NCBI RefSeq assembly: GCF_040839445.1 | Contig: NZ_JBDPGJ010000001.1 | Coordinates: forward strand, 1,054,001-1,118,000 | Length of the DNA stretch: 64,000 nt | Origin: Aquibium pacificus | GTDB taxonomy: Bacteria; Pseudomonadota; Alphaproteobacteria; Rhizobiales; Rhizobiaceae | Reading direction: 5' to 3' | Shown: positions 53,437-62,452 of the stretch, in pieces | Numbering within the stretch: the stretch's first letter is position 1 | Layout: the number at the start of each line of letters is the position of its first letter | The notes under the pieces: model-generated | Told to the model about the DNA's origin: nothing | Databases searched by the model: none | The model's input: only the letters and a program-made list of their open reading frames with translations | Translations under genes and position numbers: made by a program

Positions 53437-55086
53437 ATGGCACGCCAGTTCATCTATCACATGTCCGGCCTCTCCAAGGCCTACGGCGCCAAGAAGGTGC
53501 TGGAGAACATCCACCTGTCCTTCTACCCCGAAGCCAAGATCGGCATCCTGGGCCCCAACGGCTCGGGCAAGTCGACCATCCTGCGCATCATGGCGGGCGT
53601 CGACAAGGAGTGGCAGGGCGAGGCCTGGCTGGCTGAGGGCGCCACCGTCGGCTACCTGCCGCAGGAGCCGGACCTCGATCCGGCGCTCAACGTCTTCGGC
53701 AACGTCATGGAGGGCGTGAAGGCCAAGACCGCCATCATCGAGCGCTACAACGAGCTGATGATGAACTATTCCGACGAGACGGCCGACGAGGCGGCCAGGC
53801 TCCAGGACGACATGGACCGGCTGAACCTGTGGGACATCGAGCAGCAGGTCGAGATGGCCATGGAGGCGCTCGGCTGCCCGCCCAAGGAGGCCGACGTCAC
53901 CAAGCTGTCGGGCGGCGAGCGCCGCCGCGTTGCGCTGTGCCAGCTTCTGCTGCGCCAACCCGACCTGCTCCTCCTCGACGAGCCGACCAACCATCTCGAC
54001 GCCGAAACCACGGCGTGGCTTGAAAAGCACCTGCGCGCCTATCCCGGCGCCGTGATGATCATCACCCACGACCGCTACTTCCTCGACAACGTCACCGGCT
54101 GGATCCTCGAGCTCGACCGCGGCCGCGGCATCCCCTACGAGGGCAACTACACCGCTTATCTGGAAGCCAAGGCCAAGCGCCTGAAGCAGGAGGGCCGCGA
54201 GGACGACGCCCGCCAGCGGGCGATCGCGCGAGAGCGCGAATGGATCGGCTCCAGCCCGAAGGCGCGCCAGGCCAAGTCCAAGGCCCGCATCGCCGCCTTC
54301 GAGCAGCTGCTCGAATCGGCCGACAGCCGCCGCCCGTCGGACACCCAGATCGTCATTCCGCATGGCGAGCGGCTGGGCAACGTCGTCATCGAGGTAGAGG
54401 GCCTGTCGAAGGGCTATGGGGACCGCCTGCTCATCGACGACCTCTCCTTCAAGCTTCCGCCCGGCGGCATCGTCGGCGTGATCGGTCCCAACGGCGCCGG
54501 CAAGACGACGCTGTTTCGCATGTTCACCGGCCAGGAAAAGCCGGACAACGGCTCCGTGCGTATCGGCGAGACCGTCAAGCTCGGCTATGTCGACCAGAGC
54601 CGCGACACACTCGACCCCAACAAGACCGTCTGGGAGGAAATCTCCGGCGGCGCCGAGGTGGTCAAGCTCGGCAAGTACGACGCCAACACACGCGCCTACT
54701 GCTCCTCCTTCAATTTCCGCGGCCAGGACCAGCAGCAGAAGGTCGGAAATCTCTCCGGCGGCCAGCGCAACCGCGTGCACCTCGCCAAGATGCTGAAGAC
54801 CGGCGGCAACGTGCTCCTGCTCGACGAACCGACCAACGACCTCGACACCGAGACGCTGGCGGCACTCGAAGACGCGCTGGAGAATTTCGCCGGCTGCGCC
54901 GTCATCATCAGCCACGACCGCATGTTCCTGGACCGCATGGCCACCCACATGCTCTCCTTCGAGGGCGACAGCCACGTCGAATGGTTCGAGGGCAATTTCG
55001 AGGACTACGAAAAGGACAAGATCCGCCGCATGGGCCCGGATGCGGTCAACCCGCACCGGATGACGTACAAGCGTCTGACAAGGTAG
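53437..55086 (+). CDS. ettA: Energy-dependent translational throttle protein EttA (ABC-F)
   Basis: A 549-residue ABC-F ATPase binding the ribosomal E site and gating translation by ATP level. Two ABC domains: Walker A GPNGSGKST and GPNGAGKTT, signatures LSGGERRR and LSGGQRNR, Walker B LLLLDEPTNHLD and VLLLDEPTNDLD. The linker with SSPKARQAKSKARIAAFEQL and the arm between are typical of EttA, and the start MARQFIYHMSGLSKAYG is diagnostic. It has no transmembrane segments. Length matches the family. Confidence 0.95.
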   Translation: MARQFIYHMSGLSKAYGAKKVLENIHLSFYPEAKIGILGPNGSGKSTILRIMAGVDKEWQGEAWLAEGATVGYLPQEPDLDPALNVFGNVMEGVKAKTAIIERYNELMMNYSDETADEAARLQDDMDRLNLWDIEQQVEMAMEALGCPPKEADVTKLSGGERRRVALCQLLLRQPDLLLLDEPTNHLDAETTAWLEKHLRAYPGAVMIITHDRYFLDNVTGWILELDRGRGIPYEGNYTAYLEAKAKRLKQEGREDDARQRAIAREREWIGSSPKARQAKSKARIAAFEQLLESADSRRPSDTQIVIPHGERLGNVVIEVEGLSKGYGDRLLIDDLSFKLPPGGIVGVIGPNGAGKTTLFRMFTGQEKPDNGSVRIGETVKLGYVDQSRDTLDPNKTVWEEISGGAEVVKLGKYDANTRAYCSSFNFRGQDQQQKVGNLSGGQRNRVHLAKMLKTGGNVLLLDEPTNDLDTETLAALEDALENFAGCAVIISHDRMFLDRMATHMLSFEGDSHVEWFEGNFEDYEKDKIRRMGPDAVNPHRMTYKRLTR

Positions 55087-55135
55087 GGCCCCATTCCGGC
55101 GCGAGCTCCGGCCGTTCCGGGGAGATCGATTCGAG

Positions 55136-55540
55136 TTAGGCCGCGTCCGCGAAAGGGGTATCCGGCTCGCAGACGTAAAACAGCGCCATGCGCGCCGGAC
55201 CCGTTCCCCGGTTCGAGCCGGTCATCCTGATGCCGGCCGGCTCGACGAAGACCCCGCCGGCCGCGATCTCAACCTGCGGGCGGTCGTCCAGCGCCAGAGT
55301 GAACGTGCCTTCCGTGACATAGACCGTCACCGGAAAGCGGTGCGAGTGGTAGGGCGTCACGTCGCCCGGCAGCAGCGTCGCGAAGAGCACCCGGATCTCC
55401 TGTTCCTCCTGCCGCGGAAGGGAGCGGACCACCTCGCGGTGAAGCGGCGTGAGCTTGGCGAGCCCGCTGTCGCTGGCGCTACGGGTGACGCCCACGTCCA
55501 GCGCGGCGATCATGGTTTCGATGCTCGTTTTCTCGTGCAT
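55136..55540 (-). CDS. Cupin domain protein
   Basis: A 134-residue single-domain cupin. The metal-binding motif 1 is in TPYHSHRFPVTVYVTEG (H-x-H...E), and motif 2 is near GGVFVEPAGIRMTGSN, with an Asn where many cupins have His. Start ATG at 55540 with AGGAGGAACCGACC upstream. It is divergent from a LysR regulator, 87 bp apart, which is the usual arrangement of a LysR gene and its target. The enzymatic role is unknown. Confidence 0.85.
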   Translation of the reverse strand: MHEKTSIETMIAALDVGVTRSASDSGLAKLTPLHREVVRSLPRQEEQEIRVLFATLLPGDVTPYHSHRFPVTVYVTEGTFTLALDDRPQVEIAAGGVFVEPAGIRMTGSNRGTGPARMALFYVCEPDTPFADAA

Positions 55541-55627
55541 GGTCGGTTCCTCCTGTCATACTGAGGAGACGCTAGCGCGGCGCCGCTTCATGCGGCAGCA
55601 GCGAGTTTGCGGAAGCCGGGCGCAAAA

Positions 55628-56536
55628 ATGCATAACCTGCCGATGTTGAACTGGTCCGACCTGCGCCATCTCATCGCGGTTGCCCGGCATGGCAGCACCC
55701 TGGCGGCGGCGAAGGCCCTCGGCGTCAACCAGTCGACGGTCCATCGCCGGCTGGCGGTCCTGGAATCGGCGCTCGAGTTGTCGCTGGTGCGGCGCGAGCC
55801 GACCGGGTACCGGCTGTCGGAGATCGGCGAAACCCTGATCGATCAGGTGCTCGCGGTCGAGACTTCCATCGCCGTGCTGGAGCGTCAGGTCGACGCGCTC
55901 AAGAACGACCTTCGCGGGGTCGTGCGTCTGACCTGTCCGGAGCCGACCGTCCCGCGCATTGCCGCGACCGGCCTCATCGACCGTTTCCACCAACGCTATT
56001 CCGGCCTTGCCGTGGAATTCGTCACGAGCGACCGATACCTCGATATCGCCAAGGGCGAGGCGGACGTCGCCTTTCGCTCGGGAGAGCCCGTCGACGACTC
56101 CCTCGTCGGCCGCAAGATCTGCGATTCCGTATGGGCCGTCTACGCCAGCCGCGCCTATGTCGCGCGGCACGGACGTCCGGCTAGCGTCGCGGGGCTGGGC
56201 CATCATGCTCTGATCGGCTTCGACGGCATCATGAAAAACCACCGGGCCGCCAAATGGCTCGCCGCCGTGGTGCCGGACGCGCGCATCGTGAGCCGAAGCA
56301 CCGGCATGCTGGCGACCGTGTCGGCAGTGAAGTCGGGGGTCGGCGTGGCGCCTCTTCCCACGACGCTCGGCGATGCCGAAGTCGATCTCGTCCAGGTGCT
56401 GCCGCCGGTGGCTGAACTGACGCGCAGCTGGTACGTCTTGACCCATCCGGACCTCAGGAAGACACCCCGCGTGGCGGCCTTCGTCGACCACGTGCTGTCC
56501 GACATCGAAGGCCTGCGAACCGCGCTCGTGGGATGA
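55628..56536 (+). CDS. LysR family transcriptional regulator
   Basis: A 302-residue LysR regulator. The helix-turn-helix is LNWSDLRHLIAVARHGSTLAAAKALGVNQSTVHRRLAVLE in blocks (about residues 6-45), followed by the linker helix and a periplasmic-binding-like effector domain (about 95-295). The QSTVHRRLA wording fits the LysR group seen beside small oxidoreductase or cupin genes. The ATG at 55628 is preferred; ATG at 55643 and TTG at 55607 are alternatives. It likely regulates the divergent cupin gene. Confidence 0.92.
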   Translation: MHNLPMLNWSDLRHLIAVARHGSTLAAAKALGVNQSTVHRRLAVLESALELSLVRREPTGYRLSEIGETLIDQVLAVETSIAVLERQVDALKNDLRGVVRLTCPEPTVPRIAATGLIDRFHQRYSGLAVEFVTSDRYLDIAKGEADVAFRSGEPVDDSLVGRKICDSVWAVYASRAYVARHGRPASVAGLGHHALIGFDGIMKNHRAAKWLAAVVPDARIVSRSTGMLATVSAVKSGVGVAPLPTTLGDAEVDLVQVLPPVAELTRSWYVLTHPDLRKTPRVAAFVDHVLSDIEGLRTALVG

Positions 56537-56721
56537 GGACCCGGTCGCCCGAAGCCGCAGCGCCGCCCATCGAGGCTGACGCGCATATCATGCGGTCCGA
56601 GGACGATTTCGTCGCCCAGGAGTAAGACCGAGCCACTGCATCGGATCACAGCCAAGGGGATGGCGCGGCAGACTACGCGCAAAAAGCGACCTAATCCGGT
56701 TCGTAGACCGCGGCAAGCGAC

Positions 56722-56772
56722 GCCCCTCATCCGCCCTTCGGGCACCTTCTCCCCGTGAACGGGGAGAAGGGG
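56722..56772 (+). repeat. Dispersed palindromic repeat, copy C1
   Basis: It reads GCCCCTCATCCGCCCTTCGG, then GCACCTTCTCCCCG, GTGAAC-type loop and GGGGAGAAGG. The CTTCTCCCCG / CGGGGAGAAG arms form an internal hairpin. It is the inverted copy of 56833-56886, nearly identical over about 50 bp. Confidence 0.85.
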
Positions 56773-56832
56773 ACAGCCGCGATGTCGCCGCCCGACCTGG
56801 GGCATTTGCGATTCGCCAGGCCTCGATGAAGC

Positions 56833-56886
56833 CCCCTTCTCCCCGTTCACGGGGAGAAGGTGCCCCGAAGGGGCGGATGAGGGGCA
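56833..56886 (-). repeat. Dispersed palindromic repeat, copy C2 (inverted)
   Basis: The reverse complement begins GCCCCTCATCCGCCCCTTCG and continues through CACCTTCTCCCCG to CGGGGAGAAGG, matching C1 except for single extra C/G bases in the short central hairpin. Together C1 and C2 make a head-to-head pair 60 bp apart. Confidence 0.85.
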
Positions 56887-57106
56887 GGGCGAAGGTCGAA
56901 GGTGCACGCCGTTCGTAGACGCTATCTTGCCGATATTCCCCCGACAGTCCTTACTCACCCGCCCGCGGGGACGACGCGCATGCCGAATGGTTCGAGGGCA
57001 ATTTTTCGTCGCCGCCACGGTCGGCGAAAAAGAAAAATCCGAGAAATCTGTCCACGTCCCCTGCCACCCGAGCCACAATCCCCGCCGGTGACGGAAAGGC
57101 CGCGAG

Positions 57107-57511
57107 ATGGATGTGCAGGCTTCAGGCGGAGGAGACAAGACGCTGCGGCGCATCGTTGCGCTGTTCGTCTCCCTTGCCGTCCTTGCCGAGCGCGCCGCCG
57201 GGCGGTCGTTTCCCGTCCGCTTCCTCGTCCTGTGCTTCCTGCGGCGCGCCGAAATCGTGGCGACAGGGTATGTGCTGGAAGGGCATGGCGTGCCGCCGTC
57301 GGCTTTTGTGGAAAACGCGGCGGCCGGGAACGATCCGGCGGATGCGCTCCTGCTCGCCGCGCGCTTCCGGGCACTGGCCGCCGCGCTCGTCCTCCTTCTG
57401 CCTGCCGGGAGCTCGCGCGATTGCCGGCCGGCGCGCCTCGGTTCGCTCGGGGAAAAGGTCCTGCCCGACGCCAGCCATGGTTTGAAGCTCGCGCCAAACG
57501 ACACGTCGTGA
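57107..57511 (+). CDS. Hypothetical protein
   Basis: A 134-residue open frame with ATG at 57107. Residues about 12-50 are hydrophobic with a conserved-looking AERAAGRSFPVRFLVLCFLRRAEIVATGYV; the remainder is Ala/Leu-rich. I recall similar sequences upstream of tam-like genes in other Rhizobiales but cannot place a domain. It may be a small membrane-associated protein. The same DNA has longer frames on the other strand without motifs, so this call rests on its amino-acid composition and position. Confidence 0.5.
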   Translation: MDVQASGGGDKTLRRIVALFVSLAVLAERAAGRSFPVRFLVLCFLRRAEIVATGYVLEGHGVPPSAFVENAAAGNDPADALLLAARFRALAAALVLLLPAGSSRDCRPARLGSLGEKVLPDASHGLKLAPNDTS

Positions 57512-57747
57512 ATCGCGATCCGCGCGGCCGGCGGCGATCTCCGCCAAGAATTCGATCGAAATATCGTGCCGGCCCGCGTCGGCGCGCCCCTTTTCCTATG
57601 GACCAAACCGGCGTAAAGGGCTGCCCGAAAGGGGTGCCGCCGCGAGGCGCGCGCCGGCGGCGGCAACGAGGCGTGTCGTGCAGGGCGCGACCTGCGTTTC
57701 CGTCACCCTCCAGCAAGGCACGTCTTCCACCGCCGCGAGGTCCATCG

Positions 57748-58533
57748 ATGAGTTCTTCTCCCTCCCGTCCCGACTGGTCGGCCGCGCAATATCTCAAGTT
57801 CGAGGACGAGCGCACGCGGCCGGCGCGCGATCTCCTGGCGCAGGTGCCTGTGGCGTCCCCCCGGCGCGTGGTCGACATCGGCTGCGGGCCCGGCAACTCG
57901 ACGGAGCTTCTGGTGGAGCGCTGGCCGGACGCCACGGTCACCGGCTTCGACACCTCGCCGGACATGATCGAAAAGGCGAAGAAACGCCTGCCCGGCGTCG
58001 GCTTCATGCTGGCCGATGCCGCGGCCTGGGAGCCGGCCGAGCCGGTCGACGTGATCTTCGCCAACGCCGTCTTCCAGTGGCTGCCCGAGCATCCGGCGCT
58101 GCTTGCCCGCCTCATGGGCTTCCTCGCGCCGGGCGGGGCGCTGGCCGTGCAGATGCCCGACAACCTGACCGAGCCGAGCCACGTCCTCATGCGCGATGCG
58201 GCCCGCGCCATGCCCTTCGCGGCCAAGATGGAAGGCGCGGCGCGCGATCCGCTGCCGCCCGTGCGCCACTACTACGACGTCCTGAAGCCGCTCGCCGCGC
58301 GGTTCGACGCATGGCACACGGTCTACAACCATCCGCTCGACGGGGCTGGCGCGATCGTGGAGTGGCTGAAGTCGACCGGCCTCAAACCCTTTCTCGATCC
58401 GCTCTCGCAGGACGAGCGCGGCGAGTTTCTGGCGGCCTACGAGGCGCGGATCGCGCAGGCCTATCCCGAAACCTTCGACGGCAAGGTGCTGCTGCGCTTC
58501 CCACGGCTTTTCATCGTTGCGACGAAGGGTTAG
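57748..58533 (+). CDS. tam: Trans-aconitate 2-methyltransferase
   Basis: A 261-residue SAM-dependent methyltransferase that methyl-esterifies trans-aconitate, detoxifying this aconitase inhibitor. SAM motif I is VVDIGCGPGNSTELL (about residue 42), then GFDTSPDMIEKA and VIFANAVFQWLPEH. The N-terminus DWSAAQYLKFEDERTRPARDLL and the block VQMPDNLTEPSH are typical of Tam. The ATG at 57748 has GAGGTCCATCG upstream; the frame is open far upstream but not conserved there. It stands alone. Confidence 0.9.
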   Translation: MSSSPSRPDWSAAQYLKFEDERTRPARDLLAQVPVASPRRVVDIGCGPGNSTELLVERWPDATVTGFDTSPDMIEKAKKRLPGVGFMLADAAAWEPAEPVDVIFANAVFQWLPEHPALLARLMGFLAPGGALAVQMPDNLTEPSHVLMRDAARAMPFAAKMEGAARDPLPPVRHYYDVLKPLAARFDAWHTVYNHPLDGAGAIVEWLKSTGLKPFLDPLSQDERGEFLAAYEARIAQAYPETFDGKVLLRFPRLFIVATKG

Positions 58534-58727
58534 ACCTGCCGCCCGGCTCCCGCCATGGAAGATGCACCGCCTCTCCAAAATGCCGCGCCTGGCGAGACTT
58601 CGATCGATCCTGGCGCGATCGCGCATTGTGTCTTGTCATTAAATCGGCATAAACCGCGCAGACGCAAAGATTACCCAATGCGGTCTTCCGAGTCCGCGGC
58701 CCGCGTCGCGGACAGGACAAGTCGAGA

Positions 58728-59849
58728 ATGAAACGCGTCATCATAAGCGGGATCGGCGTCACGATCCCGGAAGCCGCCATCACCAACGAGGAACTCGTCG
58801 CGAGTTTCAACACCTGGGTGGACCTGGAGAACGGCCGCCGCTCGGCGGCCGGCCTCGACCCGCTGCAGAAATCGAGCGCGGAGTTCATCTACCACGCCTC
58901 GGGCATCAAGGCCCGCCACGCGCACACGCCCGACGGCATCCTCGATCCGGACCGCATGGCGCCGCGCATTGCCGCGCGCGAGGACGACGATCTCTCGGTG
59001 CTCGCCGAGTTCGGCGCCAGTGCTGCTCGCCGGGCGCTGGAGGACGCGAAGGTCGACGCGGCCGACGTCGACCTCGTCGTCTGCGCATCCTCGCATCTTC
59101 AGCGCATGTATCCCTCGATCGGCATCGAGATCCAGAAGGAGATCGGCGCCAACGGCGCGGCCTTCGATCTCTCGCTCGGCTGCTCGTCGGCGGCGGCGGG
59201 GCTGCACGTGGCGTTCAACCTGGTGCGGGCAGGGGCGCACCGGCGCGCGCTGGTCGTGACGCCGGAGCTGATCACCGCAAACCTCAATTTCCGCGACCGT
59301 CAGACCCACTTCATCTTCGGCGACGCGGCCGCGGCGATCCTGCTCGAGACCGTCGAGGACGGTGTGGAACGTGCGGGCCGGTTCGAGGTCATGGACACCC
59401 GCAACTGGACGCAGTTCTCAAACAACATCCGCTCCAATTTCGGCTATCTCAACCGCGTCGAGGAAGACGATCCGAGCCGCGTGCCCACCGAGGGCAAGCT
59501 GATCAAGCAGCAGGGCAACAAGGTCTTCAAGGACGTCACCATCGCCAGCCACCGCTTCATTGTCGATTTCCTGGCCGAGCACGGGCATACGCCCGACACC
59601 ATCCGGCGCTTCTGGCTGCACCAGGCGAATGCGCGCATGAACGCCATGATCTTGAAGCTCGCCTTCGGGCAGGAGGTGGGCCACGACCGCGCGCCGATGG
59701 TGCTCGACCGGCTGGGCAACACGGCCGCGGCCGGCGCCGTGCTGGCGCTCGAGGAAAACCACCGCGACATGAAGCCCGGCGATTTCGGGCTCCTGTGCAC
59801 CTACGGTGCCGGCTACTCGATCGGCGGCGCGTTGCTCAGGATGATGTGA
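58728..59849 (+). CDS. Beta-ketoacyl-ACP synthase III family protein (long FabH-like)
   Basis: A 373-residue thiolase-fold condensing enzyme, longer than housekeeping FabH (about 320). The catalytic triad is complete: C152 in LGCSSAAAG, H298 in WLHQANARMN and N331 in RLGNTAAAG. The N-terminal insertion (about residues 25-60) and FSNNIRSNFGYLNRV mark a FabH-like subgroup distinct from classical FabH. It could start fatty acids from acyl-CoA longer than acetyl, or a secondary metabolite. Start ATG at 58728. The MOSC gene follows 14 nt later, so they may be co-transcribed. Confidence 0.88.
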   Translation: MKRVIISGIGVTIPEAAITNEELVASFNTWVDLENGRRSAAGLDPLQKSSAEFIYHASGIKARHAHTPDGILDPDRMAPRIAAREDDDLSVLAEFGASAARRALEDAKVDAADVDLVVCASSHLQRMYPSIGIEIQKEIGANGAAFDLSLGCSSAAAGLHVAFNLVRAGAHRRALVVTPELITANLNFRDRQTHFIFGDAAAAILLETVEDGVERAGRFEVMDTRNWTQFSNNIRSNFGYLNRVEEDDPSRVPTEGKLIKQQGNKVFKDVTIASHRFIVDFLAEHGHTPDTIRRFWLHQANARMNAMILKLAFGQEVGHDRAPMVLDRLGNTAAAGAVLALEENHRDMKPGDFGLLCTYGAGYSIGGALLRMM

Positions 59850-59863
59850 GGGCGGGTTCGGAG

Positions 59864-60481
59864 ATGCAACTCCCGCTCATGCGCTTCGACGACGAGGTCG
59901 AGATCGTTCCCGCCCGGAAGCTTCTCGCAAAGGTGGCGGCGGTACTGGTGGCCCCGTCCGATCAATTCGCCACGCGTCCCGTGGAAGTGCTGGAACTCGG
60001 TTTCGACGGCGTGGCGGGAGACTTCCACGCCGGCGCCACGCGCCGCTCGGGCGGCCGCGAGCCCTGGTATCCGCGCGGCACGGAAATGCGCAACGAGCGC
60101 CAGGTCTCCATCGTCGCCCCGGACGAACTGGCGGTCATCGCCGCGGGCATGAACCTTCGAGAAATTCGTCCGGAATGGATCGGCGCCAACCTCGTGATCG
60201 ACGGTATCCCCCGGCTCTCGATGCTTCCCTTCGGCACACTGCTGTTCTTCAGGGGCGGCGTGACGCTGAAGGTCGACGGCCAGAACGCGCCCTGCCGTCT
60301 GGCCGGCCGCTCCGTCGCCGAAAATGCAGGGATGCCCGATCAGGAAGCCGGGGCGCTGCTCTTCCCGAAGGTCGCCAGACGCCTGCGCGGGCTCGTCGCC
60401 TGGGTGGAGAAGCCGGGCCGCATCGCTGCGGGCGAGGACGTGTCGGTGCGCATCCCCGAGCAGTGGATCTACCGGCCTTAG
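59864..60481 (+). CDS. MOSC domain protein
   Basis: A 205-residue MOSC-domain protein of the molybdenum-cofactor sulfurase C-terminal type, proteins that bind or transfer sulfur to Mo cofactors or act in N-hydroxylated compound reduction. Visible blocks: GVAGDFHAGATRRSGGR, RNERQVSIVAPDEL, GANLVIDGIP and NAPCRLAGRSVA, where the Cys is the usual persulfide candidate. The ATG at 59864 follows GGTTCGGAG. It ends 4 nt from the convergent TPR gene. Confidence 0.88.
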   Translation: MQLPLMRFDDEVEIVPARKLLAKVAAVLVAPSDQFATRPVEVLELGFDGVAGDFHAGATRRSGGREPWYPRGTEMRNERQVSIVAPDELAVIAAGMNLREIRPEWIGANLVIDGIPRLSMLPFGTLLFFRGGVTLKVDGQNAPCRLAGRSVAENAGMPDQEAGALLFPKVARRLRGLVAWVEKPGRIAAGEDVSVRIPEQWIYRP

Positions 60482-60485
60482 GACT

Positions 60486-62057
60486 TCACCCGGACAGAAG
60501 CTCGATGAACTTTTCCGCCACCGGGCGCATGGGCGAGTCCGTGTCGAGTTCGAGGAACTTCCGGTAGGCCGCGACGGCTTCCTCCTTTCGTCCGGTATCG
60601 CGCAGCCCGTCTCCCATCGACAGGTAGATCTCCGCATTCGCCGGGTCGAGCGCCTGCGCTTCGCCGAGCACCGCGAGCGCTTCCTCCTGCCGTTCCAGCC
60701 GCTGCAGGCATCGCGCCTTCTGCAGCCGCGGTTCGACGCTCGCGGCGTCCAGCGCAATCGCCCGGTCGAACCGGACGAGGGCCTCGTCGCAGCGCTTCAG
60801 GATCGTCAGGATGCGCCCGTGCGCGATCTGCGCCTCGGCATCCGAGGGCGCATAGTCGGCCGCGTCGCGGTAGGTCTTCTCGGCCGCCGCATAGTCCTCG
60901 CGCACCAGCTGCCCCGCGGCCAGGAAGGCGAAGGCAGGCAGGTAGCCGGGATCGATCTCGAGCGCCCGCGCCAGCATGGCCTCGGCCTCGGCGCCGCGGC
61001 CTGCGTCCATCAGGATGCGTCCGGCGCGTGCAAAATAATGCGGGTTCAGCGGGTCGAGTGCGGCGGCGTCGGTGAAGTATCTGACCGCACCGTCCACGTC
61101 GCCCGCGCCGATGGCCAGTTCGGCGTAGCCTTCCACCGCGCGCACGTCCTTCGGATCGAGCCGGGCCGCCGCGTCGAAGGCCGCCCTGGCGCCGTCCGCA
61201 TCGCCGCTCTCGCGCAGGACGTTGCCGAGATTGGTACGGGCAATGACGAAGTCCGGGTCGAGTTCGAGCGCGGCGCGGTACTCGGCGATCGCGGCGGGCA
61301 GGTCTCCCTGCGCCGTCCTGATATTGCCGATCAGGTTGTGCGCCCACTTGGCGTCCTTGTGATGGGACCGGATCAGCTTTCGCGCCAGGATCGTCGCGCG
61401 CAGGGGCTCCTTCTCCGAGCTTGCGGCGATGGCGACGAAGGGATCCAGCACCGCCATCACCCCGGCCGCAGCCTCGCGGAAATAGCTCCGTTCGGGCCGC
61501 TCTCCGACCGGCGGCAGGTCGACGATCTCGACGTCGCCACGCACGATGCGCAGCCGCAGTTGCATGCCGTCCCGGCCGCATTCGGGCGTCGCGCAGACGA
61601 ACTCGCCGGCGATCCGCGTCTCGTAGGCGTTGAAAAGCCTGCGCAGGTGGTAGATCAGCGATTCGAAGGAAAAGCCGGAATCGGGGAAGGAGAACTCGAC
61701 GCGCCGCGAATCGGGCAGGGCGGTGATGCTCTCCTTGGCCGTGCGGGCCTCCACCACGACATCGTGCAGACCGTCCCAGAGCCGGCTCGCGGCAACTTCG
61801 GCGGTGAGGCCCTGCGCAGCCATCGCGTCCGGAACGGCGATCGGCTCGATGATGACCTGCTCGCGCCTGAACTGGCTGACGAGCACGGGAAGCAGGATCA
61901 CCAGCATCAGCAGGAAGAGGGCGTTGAGGAAGACGGTCCTCAGGCTGGTCGAGCGGGTCTCGAGGTTCGGTAGCGAAAAATACTCGCGGATGCGCGCCCG
62001 GACGTCCGGCCTCGCTGATTGTTCCCCGGTCTGGGGCTTACGCCTTTGGCGCGCCAT
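60486..62057 (-). CDS. TPR-repeat protein with one membrane anchor
   Basis: A 523-residue protein. A short cytoplasmic basic N-terminus is followed by one hydrophobic segment at about residues 41-60 (TVFLNALFLLMLVILLPVLV). The region 70-215 is without known motif. From about residue 230 to the end come TPR units, for example NLIGNIRTAQGDLPAAIAEYR, YAELAIGAGDVDGAVRYF and HGRILTILKRCDEALVRFDR, about eight in all. It is probably a periplasm- or cytoplasm-facing scaffold for a membrane complex. No partner is obvious in the neighbourhood. Confidence 0.85.
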   Translation of the reverse strand: MARQRRKPQTGEQSARPDVRARIREYFSLPNLETRSTSLRTVFLNALFLLMLVILLPVLVSQFRREQVIIEPIAVPDAMAAQGLTAEVAASRLWDGLHDVVVEARTAKESITALPDSRRVEFSFPDSGFSFESLIYHLRRLFNAYETRIAGEFVCATPECGRDGMQLRLRIVRGDVEIVDLPPVGERPERSYFREAAAGVMAVLDPFVAIAASSEKEPLRATILARKLIRSHHKDAKWAHNLIGNIRTAQGDLPAAIAEYRAALELDPDFVIARTNLGNVLRESGDADGARAAFDAAARLDPKDVRAVEGYAELAIGAGDVDGAVRYFTDAAALDPLNPHYFARAGRILMDAGRGAEAEAMLARALEIDPGYLPAFAFLAAGQLVREDYAAAEKTYRDAADYAPSDAEAQIAHGRILTILKRCDEALVRFDRAIALDAASVEPRLQKARCLQRLERQEEALAVLGEAQALDPANAEIYLSMGDGLRDTGRKEEAVAAYRKFLELDTDSPMRPVAEKFIELLSG

Positions 62058-62137
62058 GCCGTCTCTGTCTCCGCACGCGTTTCACGCCCTGCTGATGGAG
62101 ACAGTTACGACATTTTTGCGGCCGCTCAAGCGACATG

Positions 62138-62452
62138 TCACTCGTCGTCCGCGCCCGGCTCGAGCAGACGCGTCGCGCGCCAGCGGGTCAGAACCGCGTT
62201 GATCTCGTCCACCACGAAGAACCGCGCCGCGTCGCGGTCGTAGCCTTCCGCCAGAAGCTCGTCGTAGGCGGTGTGCTCGTGACGGACATGGGCGACGGCG
62301 GATAGCCAGACCGCCGTCGAGGCGGGAAGGGTCTTCAAGTGCGGGGCAAGGGCATCGGCGCGGATTTTCTCGATGTCGGAATAGGGAGCCGCCGGAAGCA
62401 GCAGGGTCAGGGCTTTTCCGACGGCGCGCTGGCGACCGGTGCGCGCAATCAC
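62138..62452 (-). CDS. DUF2293 family protein
   Basis: A 104-residue protein matching DUF2293: LTLLLPAAPYSDIEKIRADA, then HLKTLPASTAVWLSAVAHVR and TAYDELLAEGYDRDAARFFVVDEINAVL. The start is GTG at 62452, sharing 4 nt with the trmO stop (GTGA). Function unknown. The overlap makes its translation dependent on trmO. The N-terminal GRQRAVGKA is basic, perhaps for RNA contact; that is a guess. Confidence 0.82.
   Translation of the reverse strand: MIARTGRQRAVGKALTLLLPAAPYSDIEKIRADALAPHLKTLPASTAVWLSAVAHVRHEHTAYDELLAEGYDRDAARFFVVDEINAVLTRWRATRLLEPGADDE

Larger units (their letters stand above)
56537..57106. other. 570-bp intergenic region with inverted repeat pair
   Basis: No gene is supported. The middle is occupied by two inverted copies of the dispersed palindromic repeat (56722-56772 and 56833-56886), which could fold into a long hairpin of about 50-bp arms with a 60-nt loop. 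The flanks (56537-56721 and 56887-57106) show no gene-like frame or promoter motif that I can defend. Confidence 0.6.
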
